From Pedobacter foliorum (lineage in GTDB: Bacteria; Bacteroidota; Bacteroidia; Sphingobacteriales; Sphingobacteriaceae), in contig NZ_JABSNU010000001.1 of NCBI RefSeq assembly GCF_013266735.1, positions 682,001-746,000 of the forward strand: a stretch of 64,000 bases of DNA, written 5' to 3'. Below, piece after piece: positions 43,486 to 52,201 of this stretch; positions within the stretch are counted from its first letter, which is position 1, and the number at the start of each line of letters is the position of its first letter. The notes below the pieces were generated by a model, which worked only from the letters and a program-made list of their open reading frames with translations, searched no databases and had not been told where the DNA came from. A program made the position numbers and the translations under genes.

Positions 43486-44904
43486 TTAGTTATTGAGGTC
43501 AACGGTTTTCACAATATCCTTCAATACCCAATCCAATTCCAAATCTTTACCTGCTAAATAATCTTCAATCTGGTAAGTAATCGGAATATCCGGCATAACA
43601 CCTCGGCCGTCGATATTTGTGATATCACCAAAATATGCGGGGATATTTCCATATTTCAGCAGCAATTGACTATGAGGCAGGGTAACGCTTTTGTGTACAC
43701 CTGCTGTAAAGATATTTTTACTACCGCCGGTCTCTTCACCCACAAGCGTTACGTTTTTTAGATTTTTCAAATTCGCTGCCAGGAGGCTACTTGATGAAAA
43801 GGAACCTCCGTCAATCAACACGTATATTTTTCCTTTAAATGTAAAGGAATAAGGTTGGATCATTTGGTAGTTGGACTTTGGTGTGCTGTCAACCCAGTTT
43901 CTTATTTTCGGATTGTCGTACAGCTTTCTCTGTTGTTTGATCTCATCGGGAAGTCTGTAAAAATACCTAGGGATATCTAGCAGGTGACTGTAAATCCTGG
44001 CAGCCCAAATTAGTTCTCCGCCGGTATTCCCTCTTAAATCGATAACTAGGGCTTTTGGCTTACGCTTTTCTATGTCTGCAAAAACACCCTCATAACCCAC
44101 AAAGTTAGGTTCATTATAAAAAGTGCGGAGTTTAAGATAGGCAACATTTTGATCAGCAGATAATGTCCTATATTCTGTAGTAGGCGGCGGCATTCCACCA
44201 ATGCTGTCAAACCCCTTCTCCTGACGTGCTGCTAACTTAATTTTCCTAGAGGTTCCTGATGATTTGAGCGAAATGTCCAGCGGCTCTTTTCCCGGAAACA
44301 AAAACCGATAACGCTCTGCAAACAAACCAGCATTATTCATCAAGTGCTTCTTGTAAGTTGTATTGTAACCATCACTGGTGATGTAACTGTAAAGGCTATC
44401 AATTAGCCTTGTTGCAGGCACTTCATTAATACTCATGATCTCTGTGCCTTTTATAATTGTAGAATCGGCAGATAAATTTTTCGTGATAAACAGCCTTTTT
44501 CCGGTCACATAGTAGCCGAACTGATAAATGGGGTGTTGCAGTGATGGTTTTTTCAAAAAAGCAATGTCCTGCGAAGTGAATTTCGAATAATCTATCTCTA
44601 CCGTCAAATGCCCATCGCCTATACTGCTGATCACCCGTTGTAACTTGATATACAGCGCAATTGAGGTAATTGGCTTATCTATTGTTTTTCTTAAACTGTC
44701 GAATTTGTAGTCAAGCGCTTTTTTAGGGATGTACAGATATAAATTCGGATGCTCTCTTTCCAGTGTAGTTTTTACGAGATCAATATCTTTTTTAAGATCA
44801 GATGGCTGATATAATTGTTTGGACATCTGATCCAAATACTGTGCATTTACATTGAACGTTGCACAAAAAAATAGTACAATAAAAACAAGGGCCGAAAATT
44901 TCAT
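43486..44904 (-). CDS. Secreted S41-family peptidase (C-terminal processing peptidase-like)
   Basis: The ATG at 44904 (MKFSALVFIVLFF) gives 472 residues and a signal peptide ending NVNAQ. The catalytic domain has VIDLRGNTGGELIWAARIYSHLL, IYVLIDGGSFSSSSLLAANLKNL with the Ser nucleophile, and VGEETGGSKNIFTAG. There is no PDZ domain I could define. The enzyme should cut peptides in the periplasm. It ends convergently after the right direct repeat. Confidence 0.92.
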   Translation of the reverse strand: MKFSALVFIVLFFCATFNVNAQYLDQMSKQLYQPSDLKKDIDLVKTTLEREHPNLYLYIPKKALDYKFDSLRKTIDKPITSIALYIKLQRVISSIGDGHLTVEIDYSKFTSQDIAFLKKPSLQHPIYQFGYYVTGKRLFITKNLSADSTIIKGTEIMSINEVPATRLIDSLYSYITSDGYNTTYKKHLMNNAGLFAERYRFLFPGKEPLDISLKSSGTSRKIKLAARQEKGFDSIGGMPPPTTEYRTLSADQNVAYLKLRTFYNEPNFVGYEGVFADIEKRKPKALVIDLRGNTGGELIWAARIYSHLLDIPRYFYRLPDEIKQQRKLYDNPKIRNWVDSTPKSNYQMIQPYSFTFKGKIYVLIDGGSFSSSSLLAANLKNLKNVTLVGEETGGSKNIFTAGVHKSVTLPHSQLLLKYGNIPAYFGDITNIDGRGVMPDIPITYQIEDYLAGKDLELDWVLKDIVKTVDLNN

Positions 44905-45042
44905 GTCACTAAGATAAACCAAGCAGACGCAATTTTAAAACAGTATAGACAAGATTTTAAGCTCGGAGCATTGATGGAGTAGAAATTAGCTCTTCAAATC
45001 ATCTATAGTTTTTTTGAGTTCAGATAAACGATATTATTCATT

Positions 45043-45387
45043 TTAGTCTATTTCTATGTATTCAGATTCTCCTTTGTCGTTTCCATTTGTCAACCATTCC
45101 CAATTTAAAGACAGTTTCATTTTACCATTCTGCGTTATTACAATTTGCGCTAGTGCTTTACCCGCTTTCAATTGATTATCTGTTGTTAAACATTGATAAA
45201 GCATATTTAATTGGTCACCTTTTAATTCAGCTATAATTTTCCCGTATCTTATTGTTCCTCCAGAATATTCGGCAGTAACAAGACTGTCATCTTGTTTATA
45301 GTTAAAAATGGTTTCTGTATTTACTTCTCCATTATTGGAATTTTGAATCAATACAAATCTTTTATTATTAAAGTCAAATTTATTCAT
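45043..45387 (-). CDS. Small protein of the family labelled 'n-acetylglutamate synthase' in databases
   Basis: The 114 residues have a lipocalin-like strand pattern: NNGEVNTETIFNYKQDDSLVTAEYSGGTIRYGKIIAELKGDQLNMLYQCL and LSLNWEWLTNGNDKGESEYIE. From memory this matches short Bacteroidota/Firmicutes proteins called n-acetylglutamate synthase, a name that is almost certainly wrong since no GNAT fold is present. No signal peptide. It stands alone, with an imperfect hairpin (CAATTTTAAG/CTTAAAATTG at 45443-45472) upstream. Confidence 0.75.
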   Translation of the reverse strand: MNKFDFNNKRFVLIQNSNNGEVNTETIFNYKQDDSLVTAEYSGGTIRYGKIIAELKGDQLNMLYQCLTTDNQLKAGKALAQIVITQNGKMKLSLNWEWLTNGNDKGESEYIEID

Positions 45388-45660
45388 TTTGTCTGTTAGT
45401 CTTATTTTTGTTGCCTTTCAGTGCTTTTGCTGGTAGTTAGGACAATTTTAAGCCATTTATGCCTTAAAATTGTTCCTATACTCTATTTTATAAAGATTTT
45501 ACTCTTAGTGTATTTGCTTGTAATTGCTAAGATAGAACGATTTTTTATAAGAGGAATTGATTTTTTAAGTCAATTACTTTGTGTCAAATTAGACCTGTGA
45601 ATCTATGGTTATGGAATTCTGACGTTTGAAACATCTATTAGATAACATTAAACAAAGCCT

Positions 45661-46419
45661 ATGAAGAATGCATACTCAACCCATCACTGGATGAAATTTA
45701 AAATCTCAATTTTGTTCGTGCTGTTATTTGCTTTCGAAGCCTCTGGACAGGAGTCCCTTAACTAGATTAATAAAAATGCGTATGAACTAAAATCAGATTC
45801 CACTAACAACGACCTATCGTTTTTACTTAATGAATTAAGAATTAAAAACATAGTTGGAATAGGTGAGGCTTCCCACGGGACTCATGAATTCTATGTTCAA
45901 AAAGCACGGATCATAGAATTCCTCATAAGTAAATGCAATTTTAAATTGCTTTCATTTGAAACTCCACAATCTATGATTGTGCCAATCAATATATATCTGC
46001 AGACTGGGGAAGGAAATCTGAAGGAACTTATGAAACATATGGCTTTATATAGTACGGAAGAAATCTATAACCTATTTCAACGGATAAGAAAATACAACAA
46101 AGATAAGGCATCGGAAGATAAAGTGGTTTTAATTGGTTTAGACAGGGAAGATTATTGGGGCGACCCATATACCCGCGATAAATTTATGACGGAGAACCTC
46201 ATTAAATCCTATGAAGCAAAAAAAAGGAAAACTATAGTTTGGGCACATAATACGCACATTATGAAAGATACTACTTCTAACTCTCTCGCAATGGGTTCAT
46301 ATTTGAACCAACACTTTAAGAACGAATTTTATGCAATAAGTTTTGACACTTTCAAAGGGGCAGTTAATATTTTGATGGGGGACACAAATTGGACATACAA
46401 TGGGCTGCCGGCAAGCTAA
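45661..46419 (+). pseudogene. Erythromycin esterase-like gene, amber stop at codon 35 and C-terminus lost
   Basis: From ATG 45661 the frame runs signal peptide (ISILFVLLFAFEASGQ), then LN, TAG at 45763-45765, then continues without break as IVGIGEASHGTHEFYVQKARIIEFL and LLSFETPQSMIV. These are the Ere-family catalytic Glu/His motif and following strand. IVWAHNTHIMKDT and LNQHFKNEFYAISFDTF follow. The amber could be TGG to TAG at a Trp codon. The coding sequence stops after about 250 codons; complete Ere proteins have about 400. The end joins a foreign GH95-like tail, showing a deletion. The gene is dead unless amber is suppressed. Confidence 0.8.
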
Positions 46420-46526
46420 AATCCGCCACTATCCATGCCGGTAAAAATGAGAGCTGTACTTTTCTATACAATGGCAAGGAGAAAAAATTACAACTAGTAG
46501 CAGGTAAAGATTATATTATCCTTTAA
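46398..46526 (+). pseudogene. Glycoside hydrolase (GH95-like) C-terminal remnant
   Basis: In the next frame the sequence reads QWAAGKLKSATIHAGKNESC and TFLYNGKEKKLQLVAGKDYI, ending with TAA at 46524-46526. This is the typical end of alpha-L-fucosidase-type GH95 and related enzymes (W-x-x-G-K-L, final G-K-D-Y). The rest of the enzyme is absent. It overlaps the end of the esterase remnant by 22 bp in a different frame, marking the deletion joint. A strong terminator follows 4 bp later, which fits it being the true 3' end of the lost gene. Confidence 0.6.
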
Positions 46527-46530
46527 TAAA

Positions 46531-46574
46531 GTCCCATCTGGAAAGCGTTATTAGTTATGATTTCCAGATGGGAC
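46531..46574 (+). terminator. Rho-independent terminator after GH95-like tail
   Basis: A perfect 14-bp stem GTCCCATCTGGAAA (46531-46544) with its complement (46561-46574) encloses a 16-base loop and is followed by TGTTTCTC. It lies 4 bp after the GH95-like stop. Confidence 0.8.
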
Positions 46575-46589
46575 TGTTTCTCACGTCGT

Positions 46590-46647
46590 TTATGTATTTT
46601 TTTATATCTGCAACAACCTCCAAGTCGTTAAAAAATTAGTGTGTTCG
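46590..46647. repeat. Repeat A, copy 1 (coding-derived remnant)
   Basis: It is about 75 percent identical to 47800-47855. On the minus strand both read as the same peptide end: here FFNDLEVVADIKKYINDVRN, with an internal TAA; in the other copy FLKDLKVIADMKKYIDDKRN. They look like decayed C-termini of paralogous genes. The family was not recognised. Confidence 0.55.
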
Positions 46648-46666
46648 TAACTATTATAGATGTATC

Positions 46667-46699
46667 TTGTCCTTTTGCGGCTTGTCTTCAGGTCGATTT
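46667..46699. repeat. Repeat B, copy 1
   Basis: 33 bp similar to 48363-48395. On the minus strand it reads NRPEDKPQKDK here and NRPDDK-stop-QQDK in the other copy, again a shared decayed peptide end. Copy 1 of B lies 20 bp from copy 1 of A; in the second pair they are 507 bp apart. Confidence 0.5.
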
Positions 46700-46772
46700 A
46701 TATTTTACTGCTTGGATAAAAATACTTTTAAGCGAATAAGATGCATGCGTTTCATGTTTAGAAAGATATATT

Positions 46773-46780
46773 TACATTTG
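46773..46780 (+). promoter_or_regulatory. -7 promoter element (TACATTTG) of the small-protein/nucleotidyltransferase pair
   Basis: Exact TAnnTTTG match 23 bp before the ATG at 46803. A TTTC at 46750-46753 sits at a suitable -33 distance (19-base spacer) but deviates from TTTG. Confidence 0.6.
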
Positions 46781-46802
46781 TACTTACCGATCGTCGAATA
46801 AA

Positions 46803-46997
46803 ATGAAAAATAGGATACATATTTTCAATTCACTTGAAGCTGCGAAAGAAAAGGAGATACAGGATATTATTAAACAATCACCTGTTGACCGTTTGAGGCA
46901 GACTGTCGAACTTATTTTACGTGCGTATCATGTAAGTAGAGAGGACCTAAAAAACAGAACTGCTACACGCAAAATCAGAATAATCACAACTGGATGA
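46803..46997 (+). CDS. Small protein of unknown function, first gene of a nucleotidyltransferase pair
   Basis: The 64-residue protein is charged and mostly helical: FNSLEAAKEKEIQDIIKQSP, then VDRLRQTVELILRAYHVSREDLKNRTATRKIRII. It has no signal peptide or membrane segment. The DRLRQTVELILRAY part resembles helices of small antitoxin-like partners. The stop overlaps the following gene by 4 bp (ATGA) and an exact -7 element precedes it, so the two genes form one transcription unit. An antitoxin or adaptor role is inferred from this layout alone. Confidence 0.75.
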   Translation: MKNRIHIFNSLEAAKEKEIQDIIKQSPVDRLRQTVELILRAYHVSREDLKNRTATRKIRIITTG

Positions 46998-47491
46998 ATC
47001 TGTTTATAGAAAGACATCAGGACTTATTAAAGGAACTTTTATTAAACAAAGTTGATTTTATTGTAATTGGTGGTTACTCTGTAATATTTCATGGCTATGC
47101 AAGAAGCACTGGAGATGTGGACTTATGGCTAAGGCCTGATAATGTAAATAAGTTGAAGTTGTTGGTTGTTCTAAGGCAAATGGACTTTGACGAAGAGGAT
47201 ATACAGCACATAGCTGAGCTTGATTTTACAAAATATATTGTCTTCTCGATGTGGGATGAGCCAGAAAAAGTAGATTTTTTGACCAGAATTAGCATGATAG
47301 AGTTTGAAGACGCTGATAGGAGAAAAATTATCGCAGATATTGATGATATAAAAATTCCATTTCTTCACCTTAATGACTTAGTGTTGTCTAAATTTAATAC
47401 TGGTAGATTGAAGGATAAAGCGGATGTTGAAGAATTGCAAAAAATCCATAGCGGAAAGGGAGGTGATTTAGGAGCATGTGTGAAGGAATAG
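46994..47491 (+). CDS. Nucleotidyltransferase-fold protein (DUF6036/AbiEii-like)
   Basis: The 165-residue protein has the minimal nucleotidyltransferase core: VDFIVIGGYSVIFHGYARSTGDVDLWL with the GG-S motif (26-29) and the first acidic pair D41/D43, and a third acid D93 in KVDFLTRI. The C-terminal FLHLNDLVLSKFNTGRLKDKADVEEL is the helical end typical of such proteins. Members adenylylate or otherwise nucleotidylate a target and are often toxins. The upstream overlapping small gene fits a two-gene toxin-antitoxin or MNT-like module. The final 15 residues (KGGDLGACVKE) lack conservation. Confidence 0.85.
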   Translation: MNLFIERHQDLLKELLLNKVDFIVIGGYSVIFHGYARSTGDVDLWLRPDNVNKLKLLVVLRQMDFDEEDIQHIAELDFTKYIVFSMWDEPEKVDFLTRISMIEFEDADRRKIIADIDDIKIPFLHLNDLVLSKFNTGRLKDKADVEELQKIHSGKGGDLGACVKE

Positions 47492-47799
47492 GAGAGTTGA
47501 AGTAGTTGCTAGGGCATAGTTATGGTTTTCATTGTAGATGTTAACCCTTATGAGGGTATAAAGTTCGGTTAGAATCATTTTTTCATAGTTACGGTTGGCG
47601 TTATTACTTCCTACAAGTTCTTTTGGTATCATAGTAGCGTTTGTAAATTGGTCATTACTAGTTTAAACATATTTAGATTAAGTAACCAAATCCAGAGAAT
47701 CCCATATGGAAAGTCACTTTTCTATCGATTTTTACTGTTTATTAAACTGTTGAAATCAATATTTTTTTTAAGCTTAGGCGCCTATTTCTCTTGTCATCA

Positions 47800-47855
47800 A
47801 TATATTTTTTCATATCTGCAATTACCTTCAAATCTTTAAGAAATTGGTGTGTTCG
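47800..47855. repeat. Repeat A, copy 2
   Basis: Partner of 46590-46647, see there. On the minus strand the frame is intact (RTHQFLKDLKVIADMKKYID) and continues to a stop near 47748. The 47492-48048 gap has no gene besides this remnant. Confidence 0.55.
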
Positions 47856-48048
47856 AAGTATATCGGTGAGCACAGAGAAAGCCTTAGAAAAATCTAAGAC
47901 TTTTTGCATTTAGGTGCTTTTGATCCCTTTTGTCCATATCTTCAAAGATTAAATTGACGAACTTCACTTTTATCAGATTAGCAAATGTTTAACAACGGGT
48001 TGTAACTATCAATTTTGAATAAATGTTATCTTTAGCAAACCAACCTAA

Positions 48049-48294
48049 ATGATTATGGAAAATTTAAAAGCCAAAGAAATGATATCCGCAGGACTACTCG
48101 GGTTAAGCGGTTTTGTTGCTCCATTTTCTTTCATATGTATAATTTACCATTTCACTGATCTTGCTAAAAGTCTTTACCCATTAAAATATCTTGTGATAAC
48201 TTTTATAATATCGTTAGCAGCTTTGCTTTATTGCTTTTATGTACTAAGGTCAATGAGGAAGTACAGGCAAAAAAATAGTGGTGACTGCATTTAA
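48049..48294 (+). CDS. Small two-helix membrane protein, unknown
   Basis: The 81-residue frame (Met at 48049 or at codon 3, 48055) has two transmembrane helices: ISAGLLGLSGFVAPFSFICIIYHF and LVITFIISLAALLYCFYVL, then a basic tail. TATCTTTA, close to a -7 element, lies about 20 bp upstream. No family recognised. It sits inside the interval separating repeat A copy 2 from repeat B copy 2. Confidence 0.6.
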   Translation: MIMENLKAKEMISAGLLGLSGFVAPFSFICIIYHFTDLAKSLYPLKYLVITFIISLAALLYCFYVLRSMRKYRQKNSGDCI

Positions 48295-48362
48295 TTATAG
48301 GTTGTCCCAACTCATGAATCACTACCTTAAATATTAACCTTTTGCAGTTGAACCGGATTGTT

Positions 48363-48395
48363 TTGTCCTGTTGCTACTTGTCATCGGGTCGATTT
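48363..48395. repeat. Repeat B, copy 2
   Basis: Partner of 46667-46699 with about 80 percent identity over 33 bp. Confidence 0.5.
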
Positions 48396-48454
48396 CTAGG
48401 AAACACGATTTAGCCAACTTGATGATTTATTGTTAACCATGAAAATGAAAAAAA

Positions 48455-48949
48455 ATGAAAAGTAACCTATTATTCGACTTCACAGTCGACAAATCTACAA
48501 ATACAGTATTTGTAAACAGAGAATTTGCGGCAGGTCTCTCTTCAGTTTGGGACGCATTTACAAAACAGGAAATTCTTGATCAATGGTGGGCACCTAAGCC
48601 CTGGCTTTCCAAAACCAAATACATGGACTTCAAAGAGGGTGGACGCAGATTTTATGCAATGGTAGGCCCTGAAGGCGAGGAGCACTGGTCCATTCAGGAT
48701 TTTACGGCTATAAGCCCCAAAACAAATTTTAAATTCTTGGATGCGTTTACGGACAAAGATGAAAAAATCAATCCACAAATGCCCGGTTCAGAGTGGAGCC
48801 TGAACTTTAGTGAATCAGATGGGCTGACCAGTGTCAATATCGTAATTAAGCACAAAACACTTGCTGATCTGGAGAATATTATTAATATGGGCTTTAAGGA
48901 AGGATTTACCATGACACTGGATTACCTGGCCACCTTACTAGCCAAATAA
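48455..48949 (+). CDS. SRPBCC/AHSA1-family protein
   Basis: The 164-residue protein is of the Aha1/CalC type: [33 protein letters not shown] at the start (the W-W-x-P motif), [25 protein letters not shown] in the middle, and the C-terminal [18 protein letters not shown] helix. These bind small hydrophobic ligands. It is a single gene, followed by a strong hairpin terminator. Confidence 0.92.
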   Translation: MKSNLLFDFTVDKSTNTVFVNREFAAGLSSVWDAFTKQEILDQWWAPKPWLSKTKYMDFKEGGRRFYAMVGPEGEEHWSIQDFTAISPKTNFKFLDAFTDKDEKINPQMPGSEWSLNFSESDGLTSVNIVIKHKTLADLENIINMGFKEGFTMTLDYLATLLAK

Positions 48950-48965
48950 ATGCAATGAAAAATCG

Positions 48966-48991
48966 ATCTGTAATCCAGCTGGATTACAGAT
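48966..48991 (+). terminator. Rho-independent terminator after the AHSA1 gene
   Basis: A 26-bp perfect palindrome, left arm ATCTGTAATCCAG, is followed by TTTC, 16 bp after the stop. Confidence 0.75.
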
Positions 48992-49089
48992 TTTCTGAAC
49001 TCAGCCCTAAATGCAAAACCCAGACATTTTACTGGTATAGTGTTTGTCCGGATTTACGGTAGGATAATCTACAGACCATATGATCTTCT

Positions 49090-49398
49090 ATGAAAAATAA
49101 AACCGATGAAATGCGCTTAAGATATGGATTGAAGGAGAAAGACAGCATATTATCTGTCTTGGATGACTTCTGGGATGAAGATGAGGTCAGGGAGTATTGC
49201 TGGCAGGTACTGCATACTTATCCTGATCTAAACAAAGAAGATTGGATTATTGGAATTGAAGGCGGGGATTTTGTTTACAGTTTTGCCGGTAATTTCGTTC
49301 TCATTACGGATGACATTTGGAGCTTTAATTTAGTAGGTAAACCACCAGTATTGGCGTTATTGACAGAAAAGATGAAGCAGATAAGGAATATCCGTTAA
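49090..49398 (+). CDS. Small acidic protein of unknown function
   Basis: The 102 residues are rich in acidic and aromatic residues: MRLRYGLKEKDSILSVLDDFWDEDEVREYCWQ, then WIIGIEGGDFVYSFAGNFVLITDDIWSFNLVGKPPVLAL. No signal or membrane segment. The ILSVLDDFWDEDEV and IEGGDFVYSF segments resemble immunity-protein-like folds but I cannot name a family. Confidence 0.65.
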   Translation: MKNKTDEMRLRYGLKEKDSILSVLDDFWDEDEVREYCWQVLHTYPDLNKEDWIIGIEGGDFVYSFAGNFVLITDDIWSFNLVGKPPVLALLTEKMKQIRNIR

Positions 49399-49464
49399 AG
49401 TAATTTTTCTGCCCTTATTTACGTTGTAAACGGCAAAACCTGCAGGCATACGGTGCTTGTTTCA

Positions 49465-49653
49465 ATGAAAACAACAAAATTCCCAGTAGATTTTTTGAAG
49501 CGATGGTCTGAATTTTTGTTAAGCAGCCGGATCATTCCATCAAAAGATGGAAATTTTGAACTCACAGATGATGTCCATCTTGATATCAAAGAAACAAATA
49601 AATCAACAAAAGCGTCTTCAAGCACTCAAGACAAGACACTCGAAATGAATTAA
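49465..49653 (+). CDS. Doubtful short ORF
   Basis: From ATG 49465, 62 residues: FPVDFLKRWSEFLLSSRIIP, KDGNFELTDDVHLDIKETNK, then an S/T-rich end. Upstream GTG at 49453 adds four residues. There is no promoter or family match; an opposite-strand ORF overlaps the region. It ends 12 bp before the convergent GNAT stop. It may be a fragment. Confidence 0.3.
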   Translation: MKTTKFPVDFLKRWSEFLLSSRIIPSKDGNFELTDDVHLDIKETNKSTKASSSTQDKTLEMN

Positions 49654-49664
49654 AATGTTTCTAT

Positions 49665-50174
49665 TTACAAATGTTGCCAGCGCTCAATCCGGAAATAAGC
49701 GAGTTCTTCTTCATCTCTTTTTAAGTTCATTAATCGCTTAAGTCCTGCTTTCTCAAGAACCTTTTGTGAACCAATATTTTCCAGATCGGTAACTGCAACA
49801 ACCTGACTGGTGTTGGTATACTTAAAACAATAAGCTACCAGAACTTTACTGACTTCGCTGGCAATACCTTTACCCCAATATTTTTTGGCCAGAACGTAGC
49901 CAATTTCAACCTGATCTGAAATGTACTTGAAATTTCGGGTAAGACACATTCCTATAAAGTCCTGGGTCTGCGCATCAAATATTCCCCATCGGCCTAATGG
50001 ACCATTTTCATAATCGGCTATCGTATCATTAAATAATTCCTGGTATTGTATGGTTGAGCGTAAAGGAATGTATCGGGCAACTTCCTCATCTTCAAAAAGG
50101 GCAATGAACACCTGCTGCTCTTCAGGTATAAATTCACGTATGAGAATGGTGTTGCTTTGATAAAGGTTAGCCAT
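49665..50174 (-). CDS. RimJ/RimL-type GNAT N-acetyltransferase
   Basis: The 169-residue protein: NTILIREFIPEEQQVFIALFEDEEVARYIP start, WGIFDAQTQDFIGMCLTRNF, EIGYVLAKKYWGKGIASEVSKVLVAYCF (acetyl-CoA loop W-G-K-G-I-A), and QVVAVTDLENIGSQKVLEKAGLKRL. All elements of the RimJ/RimL type are in place. A single gene. Confidence 0.93.
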   Translation of the reverse strand: MANLYQSNTILIREFIPEEQQVFIALFEDEEVARYIPLRSTIQYQELFNDTIADYENGPLGRWGIFDAQTQDFIGMCLTRNFKYISDQVEIGYVLAKKYWGKGIASEVSKVLVAYCFKYTNTSQVVAVTDLENIGSQKVLEKAGLKRLMNLKRDEEELAYFRIERWQHL

Positions 50175-50309
50175 ATGTTTTAAATTTCGAAACAGTTACT
50201 GATATGCAATTTTTGCGACGTCAAATCTTTGGTCATAATGAAAGATGTCATAGATTAAACGTGCAAGTATCATCTTAATTTCCAAAGCATCTTTAAATTG
50301 ATCAAAATG

Positions 50310-50888
50310 TTAGTGATAAATCCATTGTCCTTCCCTTAAATTAAAGCCCAGAGCTTTAAGTTGATTGACCTTCTCAAAAATATACTGATAATCATACTCA
50401 GCAATAACATCATAAAATAGCTTTATCTCAATGAAATGATCTCCTAAAGCAAAGCTCGCAAATATGTTCGGATCTGTCTTAAAATAGAGTTTGAAGCCTT
50501 TACCTGTTCCATTTACCAAATCAAATAAGGCATCATCAACCTCCTGACTATCATACTTTGGGCTAAAACTAGCCTGCTTCCAGTTGATAACTTTGTTTTC
50601 ACTTTCTCTCAGATATTTTGAGAAAAAATCTACTTGGTACTTATATTCTGGTTTTGCCAGCAATTTACTGTAGGTGCTGATTTTCCATTCTTCCTCTGCA
50701 ATAGATAGGTAAAATGGATTGTGAAGGTTCCTGAGCACATCCAGCCTTCTATTGATGATCTCTAAAGCTTTATTATGATAATGAGCATAAATATAGTCTG
50801 CTTCCTCAAGGTATTCGGAAATCTGTTTTTCAAGTTCAGCCTTTTCTATTTCATAAGCCTCAATGAGCTCTTCGAGATCTGATTTCAT
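50310..50888 (-). CDS. Coiled-coil protein of unknown function
   Basis: The 192 residues open with a long helix (LEELIEAYEIEKAELEKQISEYLEEADYIYAHYHNKALEIINRRLDVLRNL, about 5-55), probably a coiled coil. A mixed domain (YDSQEVDDALFDLVNGTGKGFKLYFKTDPNIFASFALGDHFIEIKLFYDVI) and a final LGFNLREGQWIY follow. No signal peptide. Not a recognised family. Confidence 0.75.
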   Translation of the reverse strand: MKSDLEELIEAYEIEKAELEKQISEYLEEADYIYAHYHNKALEIINRRLDVLRNLHNPFYLSIAEEEWKISTYSKLLAKPEYKYQVDFFSKYLRESENKVINWKQASFSPKYDSQEVDDALFDLVNGTGKGFKLYFKTDPNIFASFALGDHFIEIKLFYDVIAEYDYQYIFEKVNQLKALGFNLREGQWIYH

Positions 50889-50989
50889 ATCAAGTTATCG
50901 GTATGGTGAAACCTTTTAATTCCACATGTCTGCATTGGTAATTGCTGATCACAATATACTGAAATGAAAAGATGGAGCCTAAAAATCTT

Positions 50990-52201
50990 TTACCTATCGT
51001 TCTTATAAACTTCCATCAATGCTTCGTCTTTTCCTGCTGTATAATTTTTGATCGAATACTTCACATCGCGATCAGGCTTTAGCGGCCCTTTCTTTCCTTT
51101 CCAGCGCTCCCAGTATTTGGTAGAATAGGCAACAACTATTTTAGATTTAGGTAGACTAAAACCTCTTACTTCACCATAATGGTTGATATTGCCACTTGTA
51201 GCCTGACCAATAAAGATGGCATTCGAATTTTTTTTCAGGTCAACCGCATTCATGACAGCTGATGAGAAGGTTTTTTTGCCGATCAGCACAAAGAATTTTC
51301 CTTTCTTATTTAAATAGCTACCAGAAATCTTTTCAATAAAAGGATTCAAAATGGCCGAACTTCCTCCACCGTTGTAGCGCAAGTCAAGTATAATCTTCTC
51401 GGGTTTTTGCCCGTCAATGATCGGAAAAAGTTCTTCACTGAATTTTGCAAAGGGATATTGTTGGTGCTCTCTGCATTCGCTGTAGTTGAAATAAAGGATT
51501 TTTTCATCCGCATTGTAATCGAACCAATAATTGCTCTTTTCTTTGTGCGAGAGCAGACTTCCCCCGGAGCGAGCCAGGTTCAGCCTGGTGACGTCTTTAC
51601 CCGCCACTGGTCTTAGGGTAATCTTTTGTATCTGCCCACTGCTATTGCTCAATGCAAATGTTGCGGTCGAATCGTTATCAATTAACTCCAAACCATTTAA
51701 CAGCACTGGATTGTTAAGGTGTTGCAAAAGACGATCATCGAAATACGAAGGATTTTCATGCTGAATGATTTCCTTAAAACGAGCGAGCACTTCACTAAGG
51801 GGATGCCCGTTTATACTTTCCAGTTTGCTGTTCAATACTGAAGCATTTGCAGAATCGACGCCTACAACGAATAAACCTTCCTTAAAAAGCTCGAATTGGA
51901 TGGGTAAAATTTTGGTGAAATCTACTTCTATAAAAGTGTGCTCATCACCAATAGATTGTGTCAGCTTAAAAAGTTCAACAATAAAGCGATTTCGGTCAAA
52001 TCCGTTAGACCTCATGGATACCTGGTCTACTTTATTTTCAAATTGGCTACGGTCTATTTTAGCAAAAAGATTGGTATGCTTAACAGGTAAAGTTTTTTTT
52101 AGAAATTCTAAATCTTCCATAAAATCAACTTTTGATAAAGTTTGTGAAAAAGAGCTACCGCTAATCAGTGCAAGTAGGAGCGTAATGATCTTTTTTTTCA
52201 T
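50990..52201 (-). CDS. Secreted S41-family peptidase
   Basis: The ATG at 52201 (MKKKIITLLLALISG) gives 403 residues with a signal peptide. The S41 core has IILDLRYNGGGSSAILNPFIEKI, FFVLIGKKTFSSAVMNAVDLKKNSNAIFIGQATSGNINHYGE, with Ser nucleophile in FSSAV. It is a distant paralogue of the peptidase at 43486-44904. The PDZ domain is not obvious. It is a single gene. Confidence 0.9.
   Translation of the reverse strand: MKKKIITLLLALISGSSFSQTLSKVDFMEDLEFLKKTLPVKHTNLFAKIDRSQFENKVDQVSMRSNGFDRNRFIVELFKLTQSIGDEHTFIEVDFTKILPIQFELFKEGLFVVGVDSANASVLNSKLESINGHPLSEVLARFKEIIQHENPSYFDDRLLQHLNNPVLLNGLELIDNDSTATFALSNSSGQIQKITLRPVAGKDVTRLNLARSGGSLLSHKEKSNYWFDYNADEKILYFNYSECREHQQYPFAKFSEELFPIIDGQKPEKIILDLRYNGGGSSAILNPFIEKISGSYLNKKGKFFVLIGKKTFSSAVMNAVDLKKNSNAIFIGQATSGNINHYGEVRGFSLPKSKIVVAYSTKYWERWKGKKGPLKPDRDVKYSIKNYTAGKDEALMEVYKNDR

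Noticed and set aside
47648..47839. ORF of 63 codons in the 47492-48048 gap
   Set aside because: It runs antisense across repeat A copy 2 and has an A/T-driven composition; no promoter or family.
49419..49625. Minus-strand ORF of 68 codons
   Set aside because: It lies opposite the doubtful ORF at 49465 and shows neither conserved motif nor start signal.
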